Positions 1 through 7,525 of a stretch of 64,000 nt of DNA are shown in pieces. The stretch comes from Marinicella sediminis (GTDB lineage Bacteria; Pseudomonadota; Gammaproteobacteria; Xanthomonadales; Marinicellaceae), in contig NZ_MVBD01000010.1 in NCBI RefSeq assembly GCF_002000055.1, positions 62,001 to 126,000 of the forward strand. Reading direction: 5' to 3'. Within the stretch, counting starts at the first letter, position 1. Each line of letters opens with the position of its first letter. The position numbers and the translations under genes are program-made. Below the pieces are notes generated by a model that saw only the letters and a program-made list of their open reading frames with translations, was not told the origin of the DNA and made no database searches.

Positions 1-46
1 GTGCTACAGCAAATCGTTGAACGCCACATCAACACCGTTCATCAAT

Positions 47-88
47 GAAAAAAAAAACCACCCTGATGAAATGTTCATCAGGGTGGTT
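47..88 (-). terminator. Intrinsic terminator after the DUF2892 gene
   Basis: A perfect 15-bp inverted repeat (56-70 and 74-88) with a 3-nt loop is followed, on the minus strand, by a T-rich run (47-57 on the plus strand is almost all A). It sits 45 bp beyond the stop of the 133-342 gene, so it most likely ends that transcript. Confidence 0.85.
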
Positions 89-132
89 CACGGGAGTCAA
101 CAAAAGCTGACTGTGGGTAAGCGACATTCTGG

Positions 133-342
133 TTACTCTTTCACCCCTGCTGCCTTAAGGATTTTAGCCAGCGGACAAAACCCTGTGAAACTGTATTGGA
201 ATAAATTCAGCCCCACAAACAATGCAAACCACAACCAACTGATCCGGGACAGATCAACCTGCCCCGTCAGATGAGCCAGGCTGAGGCTGAGGACAACAAA
301 CAGGCCGGCAAACATGTTCACCATTCTTGATACATTCATCAT
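133..342 (-). CDS. DUF2892-type inner-membrane protein
   Basis: A 69-residue protein with two hydrophobic segments (about residues 8-25 and 35-53) and a C-terminal Gly-Phe-Cys-Pro motif typical of DUF2892 proteins (the YgaP C-terminal type). Members are small inner-membrane proteins, sometimes fused to rhodanese domains; this one stands alone, so no enzymatic role can be assigned. The start is the first of two adjacent ATG codons, preceded by AAGGAG at good spacing. It is monocistronic with its own strong terminator. Confidence 0.8.
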   Translation of the reverse strand: MMNVSRMVNMFAGLFVVLSLSLAHLTGQVDLSRISWLWFALFVGLNLFQYSFTGFCPLAKILKAAGVKE

Positions 343-412
343 TGTGCTCCTTGGTTCAATGCGGTCATTGTATTAGATTCTTCTTATATTAGCAATGACT
401 AATTTTACTGGC

Positions 413-444
413 AAAAAAAAACGGCCACCCAAAATGACCGTTTT
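413..444 (-). terminator. Intrinsic terminator of the first DUF6502/DUF5666 operon
   Basis: Arms at 418-427 and 435-444 pair over 10 bp with one G-U wobble. They are followed on the minus strand by eight or more T residues (413-421). It lies 36 bp after the stop of the DUF5666-type gene. Confidence 0.8.
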
Positions 445-479
445 CATTGCTGCACAGAGCAGCAGTTCAGTTGACTGCT

Positions 480-1994
480 TTACTGAACATCAAAGGAACC
501 CACAAAGATCACATCAGGCAAACTGGTCATGGTACCAATACCCAATGCACCGGTTGAACCTTCAGGCGTGCTCAGCGATCTGCCCTGAGCTGCATCTTCA
601 TCTAAAAACAGATTGCCGCCGGAAAGTACCTGACTGTTGTTCTCCCAGACTGCCAGTTCCATGCTGACTTCAGAGCCTACTTCAATTTGCGCAAAAAAGG
701 CATTGGCATTGATCGGTTGTCCCGTACCATCGAAAAACAGACTGGTTGTGGCATCAACTGTGACACCCTGGATTTCGAGCATGGGTTGATTGACTGCGGT
801 AACCGCACCATCGGCACTGACGTCAGTTTCATCGGCATTACCCCGATCTCTGACCCGGGTCATGAAGAACTGCCCCTGACGATCTGTGAATCCCCTGACT
901 TCCACTTGAGCAGCAGCAGCCAACCCCTGGGAAAGAATGTTGTCTTCATCACGCATTTGGGGAGTGACCACAACAGTCTGACCCAAAATGGTGATTGATT
1001 CTTCAATCAACACATCTACAGGTTCAACCGGGGCTTCGAATTTGAACCGCACTTCAATGAACTCAACCACATCCGCAGAAATGTTACCGGTGATGGTATC
1101 CAGCAAGCCTTCAACTTCAACCTTCACACCCACATCAATGTCATCCGCTTCCCCATTAAGAAAGGTGGTGCCAGCATTGATGAGGATGGTTTGACCGGCA
1201 ATCGTAAACAAGTCATTCATATCGAGGTCTTCAAAGTCAATAATCCCCTCAAGTGCAACGGGAATTGTGCCATCAGGCGGGGTAACCAACTCTTCTGGCA
1301 CACAGGTGACATCTGTGACGGTGTTCAGGACAGAACCGGTGGTAAATACCGGGTCTGCCGTCGCAACGACTTCAACAAAATCTCCGTCAAGCAGGGTTCC
1401 ATCACAATCAACCGGAGTGACAGCACCCATGTCCACAACCTGCTCCTGAATATTAAAGACTGAACCAGAAAGTTGACTCACATAACCTGACAATTTCCAG
1501 TCTGTTAATGGTTGATCAAGGGCCTCAACCCGGGTCACCATCAAAGCTCCGTTGCTGTCTATAAAGCCACTGATCTTGAAATCATCACCCAAAATGATGT
1601 CTTGTAAACTCAAGTCATCTTTGAAAAATGTATCTGCTGTTATCAGACCATCAATGTTGAAAATCCTGAAAGGATCGGTGGATAAAACCGGGCCTTTATG
1701 GGTATTGATCAGATTGATTTCTTCAAGTGTTCCCTCAGTCAGGGTCGGGTTAACATCTGCCGCCACACGATAACGGATTTTATAGCCTGTACCACCTTGT
1801 CCGCGTGTTCTTGGTACCACCACACCATCTTCCAGCATGACGGTATTCTGATCCACGGTGAAGTTCCTCTGATAATTGATGGTTAAACCGGTACCACCTT
1901 GTCCGGTAATCACAGGCTGTGGTTTTTCTGCCACTACATTGAGAGAAAACACCATCAGCATGATGGCAACTGAGTTGAGTATATGGCGATTCAT
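480..1994 (-). CDS. Secreted DUF5666-type repeat protein with GSFD tail (cassette 1)
   Basis: A 504-residue exported protein. Residues 1-22 form a Sec signal peptide. Two copies of a GQGGTG hexapeptide flank a short conserved block near residues 31-70. The rest is a series of small beta-type domains with the DUF5666 signature of a 'VEV.G.....G...A..VE' rhythm. The C terminus is DVIFVGSFD plus two residues, related to the GFE/GFD tails of other exported proteins in this window. It is the second gene of a two-gene operon: its ATG overlaps the stop of the upstream DUF6502 gene (ATGA), so translation is probably coupled. A paralog with the same architecture lies at 5042-6526. Function unknown; surface or periplasmic location is inferred. 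Confidence 0.85.
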   Translation of the reverse strand: MNRHILNSVAIMLMVFSLNVVAEKPQPVITGQGGTGLTINYQRNFTVDQNTVMLEDGVVVPRTRGQGGTGYKIRYRVAADVNPTLTEGTLEEINLINTHKGPVLSTDPFRIFNIDGLITADTFFKDDLSLQDIILGDDFKISGFIDSNGALMVTRVEALDQPLTDWKLSGYVSQLSGSVFNIQEQVVDMGAVTPVDCDGTLLDGDFVEVVATADPVFTTGSVLNTVTDVTCVPEELVTPPDGTIPVALEGIIDFEDLDMNDLFTIAGQTILINAGTTFLNGEADDIDVGVKVEVEGLLDTITGNISADVVEFIEVRFKFEAPVEPVDVLIEESITILGQTVVVTPQMRDEDNILSQGLAAAAQVEVRGFTDRQGQFFMTRVRDRGNADETDVSADGAVTAVNQPMLEIQGVTVDATTSLFFDGTGQPINANAFFAQIEVGSEVSMELAVWENNSQVLSGGNLFLDEDAAQGRSLSTPEGSTGALGIGTMTSLPDVIFVGSFDVQ

Positions 1995-2857
1995 GAGTTT
2001 ACTCCGGTGAGTTGTGTATGGACTTCAGAAGACTGATCAACTGATTCCCCGTTATAAAAATAAAGCCCAACGCCCACGTAAGGAATCAGGTCATCCTGCT
2101 GGCTGTTGTCAGCATGTTGAATGAGGTGGGCCAGGTACTCATCCACTTCGTTGGCCAGCGACTGGCAACGGGACCTGACAAATGACTCAGCAATGTTGTA
2201 AAGACTGGCTGGTAATCCTTCATGATAGACAATGCGCTGAAATTTTGGCCCTGGTCGTTCTGGGTCTATGTTGTGATCGATGGTTTCCAGCAGGTATTGG
2301 GTTGAGACTCCCAGAAAATCAATTTTTTGAATGTCATCATCATCATTCTCTGTCAGGTAGTAGGGCTTGATCAGCTGCACTTGACCGTTTTTCACTTTAA
2401 CTGAACCGGATAACAATAAATCATCCAGTATAGAACGGTATGTGGCACCACCGGAATAACGATCTACCAGGGTTTTGAAATCAGTTTCATCAGAAGACTC
2501 CAAAGGGATGATACTGGCATGTCCCTGAGGGTCGAGAAACGCTTCATCTTCAACCCATCCCGTGAGTACCCTGACCGCCCGATGCCACTTATTGGGTTGT
2601 TCATCTTCATCAAACAAATCTTTTTTGATTTGGATATCTACCTGAGTTCTTGATAATCCGGTTATGACGGACATTCTTGACTTGGTGGGCGGCTTTCCAT
2701 TGATCCCAAAATGACGATCGGCAACATCCACATAAGTCCACCTGAGTACATCAGCTGCTTCATGGAATGGCACATTCAGCCGAAGCATGATCCGGACCAA
2801 TGGTCTGAAAACCTGGATCAGCATTCTTCTGATGGCGTTGTTTAAGGTGTTTTTCAT
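1991..2857 (-). CDS. DUF6502-family helix-turn-helix protein (cassette 1)
   Basis: A 288-residue cytoplasmic protein with the features of DUF6502. These are an N-terminal 'FRPLVRIMLR' segment, a 'GKPPTKSRMSVITGLSR' block that looks like a winged-helix recognition region (about residues 45-65), a 'VLTGW' motif, and a C-terminal helical part ending near a VPY-type motif. I prefer the ATG at 2857 because AGGGGA lies 7 nt upstream; the frame stays open further upstream to a TTG. It overlaps the secreted DUF5666-type gene by four bases. A role as its transcriptional regulator is inference from the fold and linkage. The paralog at 6531-7367 is similar along its whole length. Confidence 0.82.
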   Translation of the reverse strand: MKNTLNNAIRRMLIQVFRPLVRIMLRLNVPFHEAADVLRWTYVDVADRHFGINGKPPTKSRMSVITGLSRTQVDIQIKKDLFDEDEQPNKWHRAVRVLTGWVEDEAFLDPQGHASIIPLESSDETDFKTLVDRYSGGATYRSILDDLLLSGSVKVKNGQVQLIKPYYLTENDDDDIQKIDFLGVSTQYLLETIDHNIDPERPGPKFQRIVYHEGLPASLYNIAESFVRSRCQSLANEVDEYLAHLIQHADNSQQDDLIPYVGVGLYFYNGESVDQSSEVHTQLTGVNS

Positions 2858-3027
2858 CGGCAATCCCCTGCTATTTGTGATCAATATAGCATCTTATGAA
2901 TTTATTTGCAATATTTGTTGCATATATTTAAATTTTATTTTAATGTGTTTGCATTATTTGCAATTTTTATTTCAAATATACGCATACTTAACAGCATTTC
3001 ACTGAGTCATTCAGTAGCGAGGAACAC
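2858..3027. promoter_or_regulatory. AT-rich divergent promoter region with four TTGCA boxes
   Basis: This 170-bp spacer separates the DUF6502 gene (minus) from the repeat protein at 3028 (plus). TTGCA occurs at 2906, 2918, 2949 and 2958, in a tract that is almost all A/T. Clustered short motifs in a divergent promoter region suggest regulator binding, possibly by the adjacent DUF6502 product. The corresponding spacer upstream of the second cassette does not show the same boxes, which weakens the link. Confidence 0.35.
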
Positions 3028-4632
3028 ATGAGAACACGCACATTCAATCTATATATAATGATGGCACTGGCCTTGCTGGCCACTTTCAACAGTCACGCCA
3101 ATGATTTGATCATCACCAAGAGCTTTACCGGGGGCTGGTATGACCCAGCCAAAGATGGTCAGGGTTTCTTGCTGGAAGTCATTAAAACCAACAACCAAAA
3201 AAGAGCCCTTGCCACCTGGTACACTTATGACCAATCAGGCCAACAACTCTGGTTGATTGGAGTGGGAGACATCAACGGGCAATCCATTACATTGACCATG
3301 GCCATGACCAATGGCGGTCAATTCGGTGATGCCCATGATCCAAATGCCATCACCCGCTCAGAATGGGGAACAGTTACATTCACTTTCACCGACTGTAACC
3401 ACGGAATGGCCTCATGGAACCCCATCGTAGGCGGCTTCAGTGCAGGCTCTATGCCCATCGAACGCAACACAGCCATCAATAACCTCAATTGCACCGGAGG
3501 ATTATTTGATGAATTGGGAGACACCTTAACCAGCACCGACATCACCACCCCACTGGTAACCACAGGTGTTGACCCTGATGCCAATGGCAAAACCAGGTAC
3601 GAGCAGGAAACCGATCGCATTGATTACTCAGTTGAAATTGAAGATGTACCCATTGGATTATATGAACTGCATGTAGCCGGCATTTACAGGGGTGACATCG
3701 AAGTCAATGAAATCATTCCCGGAGTCACTGAAGGTGAAATTGAATTCAGAGATCCGGTGGAACCCGGCAAAATTCTATTGGATTTTGATCCCACAGGCCA
3801 GGAAGTAGAGATCATACAAAATGCTGTGGTATATTTAACCTCAGATACCACCGGAAATGGCGGTGGTAATAACAACACCAGTCCTGATGCACCTCCTTTT
3901 GGTAACAGTGAAACTGAAATCTATCTGACCAATCTGGGGTTGTTCCCATTGGGTGAAGCAAAAGCAGAACTGGAACAAAGGGCTGACCGGGTTGACTTTA
4001 AAGTGGAAGTTGAAGACGTGGACCCTGGTTTTTATGATTTCAGTGTTGACGGTGATGTCAAAGGCATCATTGAAGTGGTACAAACCGTAGCCGGAATAGA
4101 AGGTGAGCTGGAATTCAGAAACCCAGTAGAACCCGGTAAGTCTTTACTTGACTTTAATCCGCTGGGTGCACTGCTGGAAGTTTCTCAAGGTACACAGGTT
4201 TATTTCAGTGCAAACTTCCCAAGTGATCCAGGTTCTGGTGGTTCTGGTGGTTCTGGTGGTTCTGGTGGTTCTGGTGGCTCTGGTGGCTCTGGTGGTTCTG
4301 GTGGTTCTGGTGGCTCTGGCGGAAATGTTGAAATTGAAGTTGATTTTACCAACACCGGTCTGGATCCCGATGCCAGCGGATCCGTTGATTACGAAGTCAG
4401 ATCAGATCGCAGGGATTTTAAAGTGGAAGTTGAAGATCTGGCGTTTGGAGAATATCAGTTATTTGTGGGTGGTGTTGAGATCACTTCATTCACAGTTAAC
4501 ATGGCAGAAACTGAACTTGAGTTCAGAGATCCGGTTGAGACAGGCAAGCTGTTGCTTGATTTTGATCCATTGAACCAGGTGATTGAAGTCAGACAAGGAA
4601 CCGATACTTATCTCACCGCTGTGCTGCAATAA
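3028..4632 (+). CDS. Secreted three-repeat protein with Gly-Gly-Ser linker
   Basis: A 534-residue exported protein with a signal peptide (about 1-25). Residues 33-155 form a beta-rich domain with 'GGWYDP..DGQGFLLEV', 'YTYD.SGQQLWLIG.G', 'FGD' and 'F.DCN.GM' motifs, an arrangement recurring in secreted gammaproteobacterial proteins of unknown role. Three tandem repeats of about 100 residues follow (from about 171, 291 and 432). Each contains 'D.....VE.ED...G.Y', 'G..E.EFR.PVE.GK.LLDF.P' and '.V..G...Y'. Repeats 2 and 3 are separated by a flexible linker of ten GGS-type units. GAGGAA precedes the ATG. It ends in AVLQ, without the GFE-type tail. It sits between two DUF6502/DUF5666 cassettes. Binding or adhesion is only a guess. 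Confidence 0.85.
   Translation: MRTRTFNLYIMMALALLATFNSHANDLIITKSFTGGWYDPAKDGQGFLLEVIKTNNQKRALATWYTYDQSGQQLWLIGVGDINGQSITLTMAMTNGGQFGDAHDPNAITRSEWGTVTFTFTDCNHGMASWNPIVGGFSAGSMPIERNTAINNLNCTGGLFDELGDTLTSTDITTPLVTTGVDPDANGKTRYEQETDRIDYSVEIEDVPIGLYELHVAGIYRGDIEVNEIIPGVTEGEIEFRDPVEPGKILLDFDPTGQEVEIIQNAVVYLTSDTTGNGGGNNNTSPDAPPFGNSETEIYLTNLGLFPLGEAKAELEQRADRVDFKVEVEDVDPGFYDFSVDGDVKGIIEVVQTVAGIEGELEFRNPVEPGKSLLDFNPLGALLEVSQGTQVYFSANFPSDPGSGGSGGSGGSGGSGGSGGSGGSGGSGGSGGNVEIEVDFTNTGLDPDASGSVDYEVRSDRRDFKVEVEDLAFGEYQLFVGGVEITSFTVNMAETELEFRDPVETGKLLLDFDPLNQVIEVRQGTDTYLTAVLQ
4231..4320 (+). repeat. Ten-copy 9-bp tandem repeat encoding Gly-Ser-Gly
   Basis: Ten consecutive 9-bp units of GG[T/C]TCTGG[T/C] encode the Gly/Ser linker of the 3028-4632 protein. 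Seven units are identical and three carry a T-to-C change at position 3, one of them also changed at position 9. The unit is a multiple of three, so copy-number change would alter linker length without breaking the frame. Confidence 0.95.
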
Positions 4633-4639
4633 TTGATCA

Positions 4640-4679
4640 TGTGGACTGATTCGGAACCGCAGTTGCGAATCAGTCCACA
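4640..4679. terminator. Perfect 14-bp inverted repeat after the repeat-protein gene
   Basis: Arms 4640-4653 and 4666-4679 are perfectly complementary with a 12-nt loop. The structure begins 8 bp after the stop of the 3028-4632 gene. There is no T tract on the plus side, so it may be a weak or Rho-linked terminator or an RNA-stabilising hairpin rather than a classical intrinsic terminator. Confidence 0.55.
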
Positions 4680-4695
4680 GGACAGTATTTATGTC

Positions 4696-5031
4696 ATGAA
4701 TATTTATTCCGTTCAACAGAATCAAACCCAAACCAATGAAGAACCGGGGCTCCACCTGTGGATATCTATGGATATGTATTTGGGACAATGCCTGGATGAT
4801 TTCTTATTCAAACTCCACGGGACTGATCAACTGGTTTGGATTCCACAAGAAGCAGTGAATACCAGTCCAAAAGAAGATAACCGGTACCTGATAACACTGC
4901 AACGAAAATCCATGTATTGTTGCGCCAGAATCAACATCAGCAATACCATTCGCATGTGTCTCGTTGACCAACACAGGGTAAGCGGCACTGATCTGCTCAA
5001 TTACATGCAGAGTCCAGTGTGGTCAGCGTGA
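4696..5031 (+). CDS. Possible small hypothetical protein
   Basis: An open frame of 111 codons from the ATG at 4696; the frame extends upstream to a TTG at 4633. The composition is balanced (Trp, Cys and His present, no low complexity), and it occupies an otherwise empty 400-bp gap. It has no recognised domain, no clear signal peptide and only a weak ribosome site (AGGACA about 12 nt upstream). It could be a real orphan protein or chance coding potential. Confidence 0.3.
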   Translation: MNIYSVQQNQTQTNEEPGLHLWISMDMYLGQCLDDFLFKLHGTDQLVWIPQEAVNTSPKEDNRYLITLQRKSMYCCARINISNTIRMCLVDQHRVSGTDLLNYMQSPVWSA

Positions 5032-5041
5032 ATCCAATACC

Positions 5042-6526
5042 TCAGTCAAATGAACCGATGAAAATCACATCAGGTATGCCACTGATGGTACCCACTCCTC
5101 TGACTCCAGTACCCCCCTGAGCCCTGACGTTTAATGATTGCTCTGTTGTATCTTCCGGCAATTCAATTAAGCTCAACAGACCTCCGGACATCACCCCGGT
5201 CAGCGCATCCAGTGAAGCATCTTCGAGTTCGACCTCAGCACCAGCCACAATTAAATTAAAAAATGCATTTGCTGTTAAAGGCAAACCATCCTGATCAAAA
5301 AGCAGTGAGCTTGTGGTATCAATCTGTACACCAAACACTTCCAGAAATGGTTGATTGATCATGCTGACTTCACCATTCAGACTGACTTCGTCATAATTAA
5401 CCTGACCGAGGTTATTTATTTGGGTGATGTAAACCTCCCCTGCACCATAATCATACCCCCTGAACTGAATTTGTGTGGCTGTGGTCAAATTATTCAGCAC
5501 ACCATCTGGATCTTGGGTTTGAGGGGTTACCGTCAACACAATACCTGCAACCTGGAACTGGTTGCCTGTCTGATCTTCTGGTGTCACTGGAACGGTGAGG
5601 TTTACCCGAGGATCAATGAAGCGAATTTTATCTGCCAGCACATCTCCAGTCAGGTTATCAGCAGTCCCTTCTACCACCAATTGGATTCGTTCTTGCACAT
5701 CCACGGCTTTACCCCGGATGTATATGGTTTGAGGACCCACGTCAATGAACTGTCCGGCAATGAAAAAATCATCATCTGATTCAACCAGGTCAACCACCCC
5801 TTCGATGATCACCACACCATCATCTTCCTCAGGCAATACCTGCCGTTCAACACAGCCAATCCCGATCACAGAATTCACCGGGTCGCCGATGGCGAAGTTG
5901 TCAACAGGTGATGCCAAAACTTCCACAAAATCCCCTTCCAGCAAAGCACCGCCACAATCAACAAGATCAGCTGGCTGATAATTCACCAGCTGCTGACCGA
6001 TCGTGAATGATGAACCAGTTACCTGACTGACTGGTCCACTGAGTTTCCACTCATTGATGCTGTTGTCTCGTTCCAATCGGGTCATCAAGACCAATGACTC
6101 GGAATCAATGAAACCACTCACTTTGAGTTGATCGCCCAGTTTCAATTGATCCATGCTTAATTCATTATGCCAAACTGTTTTGCCCGTCATCAGGTTGTCT
6201 ACATTGAATATCCTCAGAGGTGATAATGACACCACAGGACCTTTATATATGTTAATGAGATTGACTTCGCTTAAGGTCCCAGACAACAGGTTCGGGCTGG
6301 TTTCGGTCACCCGGTATCTGATCTTGTAACCGGTTCCACCCTGGGCTTCAGTTCCCGAAACCGGATCACCATCTTCCAGAAAGACCGTGTCCTGATCGAC
6401 TTCAAAAGACCTGAGGTCGTTGATTTGATAGCCCGTTCCACCCTGCGCCCTGCTGGCATCGGTGGCTTGTGCAGATGATGCGCTTACAGTGAGGAAGAAC
6501 AGGCAAAATAATTGTGTATTTTTCAT
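5042..6526 (-). CDS. Secreted DUF5666-type repeat protein with GSFD tail (cassette 2)
   Basis: Paralog of the 480-1994 product with the same order: signal peptide, two QGGTG motifs around a conserved block containing 'GYKIRYRV', then DUF5666-type beta domains. A third QGGTG lies near the end, and the protein stops at DVIFIGSFD. I choose the ATG at 6526, giving 494 residues, because it yields a compact signal peptide (about 1-21, ending SSAQA) and lies 4 nt after the upstream stop. An in-frame ATG at 6553 would add nine residues and overlap the DUF6502 gene. The two copies have diverged clearly, so the duplication is not recent. Function unknown. Confidence 0.82.
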   Translation of the reverse strand: MKNTQLFCLFFLTVSASSAQATDASRAQGGTGYQINDLRSFEVDQDTVFLEDGDPVSGTEAQGGTGYKIRYRVTETSPNLLSGTLSEVNLINIYKGPVVSLSPLRIFNVDNLMTGKTVWHNELSMDQLKLGDQLKVSGFIDSESLVLMTRLERDNSINEWKLSGPVSQVTGSSFTIGQQLVNYQPADLVDCGGALLEGDFVEVLASPVDNFAIGDPVNSVIGIGCVERQVLPEEDDGVVIIEGVVDLVESDDDFFIAGQFIDVGPQTIYIRGKAVDVQERIQLVVEGTADNLTGDVLADKIRFIDPRVNLTVPVTPEDQTGNQFQVAGIVLTVTPQTQDPDGVLNNLTTATQIQFRGYDYGAGEVYITQINNLGQVNYDEVSLNGEVSMINQPFLEVFGVQIDTTSSLLFDQDGLPLTANAFFNLIVAGAEVELEDASLDALTGVMSGGLLSLIELPEDTTEQSLNVRAQGGTGVRGVGTISGIPDVIFIGSFD

Positions 6527-6530
6527 GGTT

Positions 6531-7367
6531 TTATAAAGGATTGTCATCATCATCGGCTTTGTAAAAATAAATACCCACTCCTATGTATGGCACCGTTTCC
6601 TGGTCTTCTTCAAGATCAGAATGCTGAATGAGGTGTTCAATGTATTCATCAATGTCGTTGGCCAGTTCCTGTGATTTTTTCCGGGCATAAGATTCTGCCA
6701 GGTTAGCCAGTGACTTAGGCAGCTTATCGTGTAATACGATGCGTTGAAACCGCGGAGCATCTCTCTCCGGATCGATGTTATGATCAATGGTTTCTAACAG
6801 GTATTGAGTTGACAGCCCGAGAAAATCAACATTCTGCATGTCATCGGGGTCATTTTCAGTCAGGTAATATGGTTTGATCAGCTCTACATTCTGCCCGACA
6901 TCCACCACCACAGCCCGTGCCTGTAATAGCTCATCAAGTATTGATTTATAAGTAGCTCCACCGGAATAAGTCTCGACCAGGTTCTTGAAATCAACACAAC
7001 TGTCAGATTCTATGGGAATGATTTTGGGCTTACCATATTGATCCTGATAGTTCTTGTCTTCAATCCACCCTGTCAAAACCCGTCCGGCCCTGTGCCATTT
7101 TCGGTGGCTGTTGTCAGGACTGAACATATTCAGCTTTAACTGTTGATCAACCTGTACCCTTGACAAGCCGGTGATCACAGCAATACGGGATTTGGTCGGT
7201 TTCTTGCCATGCAAACCAAAATACCTGTTTGACACATCCACATAGGTCCACTTCAAGATATCGCTGACCACATGAAATGGTACGTTTAACCTGAGCAGAA
7301 TCCGTACCAATGGCCGGAAAATCTGAATCAGCATTTTCTTAACGATGTCTATCAATTCTGCCGTCAT
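6531..7367 (-). CDS. DUF6502-family helix-turn-helix protein (cassette 2)
   Basis: A 278-residue paralog of the 1991-2857 product. It has the same 'FRPLVRILLRLNVPFH', 'KPTKSRIAVITGLSR' and 'RVLTGWIED' blocks, a 'GATYKSILDELL' segment, and a C-terminal helical region containing 'STQYLLETIDHNIDPER'. The central block reads like a DNA-binding helix-turn-helix. It is the first gene of the second cassette, with the secreted DUF5666-type gene directly downstream. A role in controlling that neighbour is inferred from linkage and from the conserved pairing. Confidence 0.82.
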   Translation of the reverse strand: MTAELIDIVKKMLIQIFRPLVRILLRLNVPFHVVSDILKWTYVDVSNRYFGLHGKKPTKSRIAVITGLSRVQVDQQLKLNMFSPDNSHRKWHRAGRVLTGWIEDKNYQDQYGKPKIIPIESDSCVDFKNLVETYSGGATYKSILDELLQARAVVVDVGQNVELIKPYYLTENDPDDMQNVDFLGLSTQYLLETIDHNIDPERDAPRFQRIVLHDKLPKSLANLAESYARKKSQELANDIDEYIEHLIQHSDLEEDQETVPYIGVGIYFYKADDDDNPL

Positions 7368-7466
7368 AGCAACTCTGTGAATACCCCTTTGATGTGCCCG
7401 TTATTGTAAAAAAGCTACCAAACTATAATTGATCCTGACCAAAATAGTAAGAATAATTTCATCTAA

Positions 7467-7497
7467 ATAAAAAAAACCCCGCCGAAGCGAGGTTTTT
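7467..7497 (-). terminator. Intrinsic terminator; orientation favours minus-strand transcripts
   Basis: A GC-rich stem (7473-7482 with 7487-7496, one G-U wobble) closed by a TTCG-type tetraloop has A/T runs on both sides. On the minus strand it is followed by a long T run. It lies 29 bp after the stop of the subtilisin gene at 7526-9298. Confidence 0.88.
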
Positions 7498-7525
7498 CCA
7501 CCTTCCCCCAAATGTTATGTACCGG

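Noticed and set aside
3049-3234. Minus-strand frame opposite the start of the repeat-protein gene
   Set aside because: It is antisense to a clear signal peptide and conserved domain. There is no independent evidence of expression.
4231-4320. Possible CRISPR or iteron array
   Set aside because: The 9-bp units are contiguous, with no spacers, and encode an in-frame Gly/Ser linker.
4148-4573. A 141-codon plus-strand frame through the GGS repeat
   Set aside because: It reads the 9-bp repeat in another frame, giving Val/Leu runs. It starts inside the real gene without a ribosome site.
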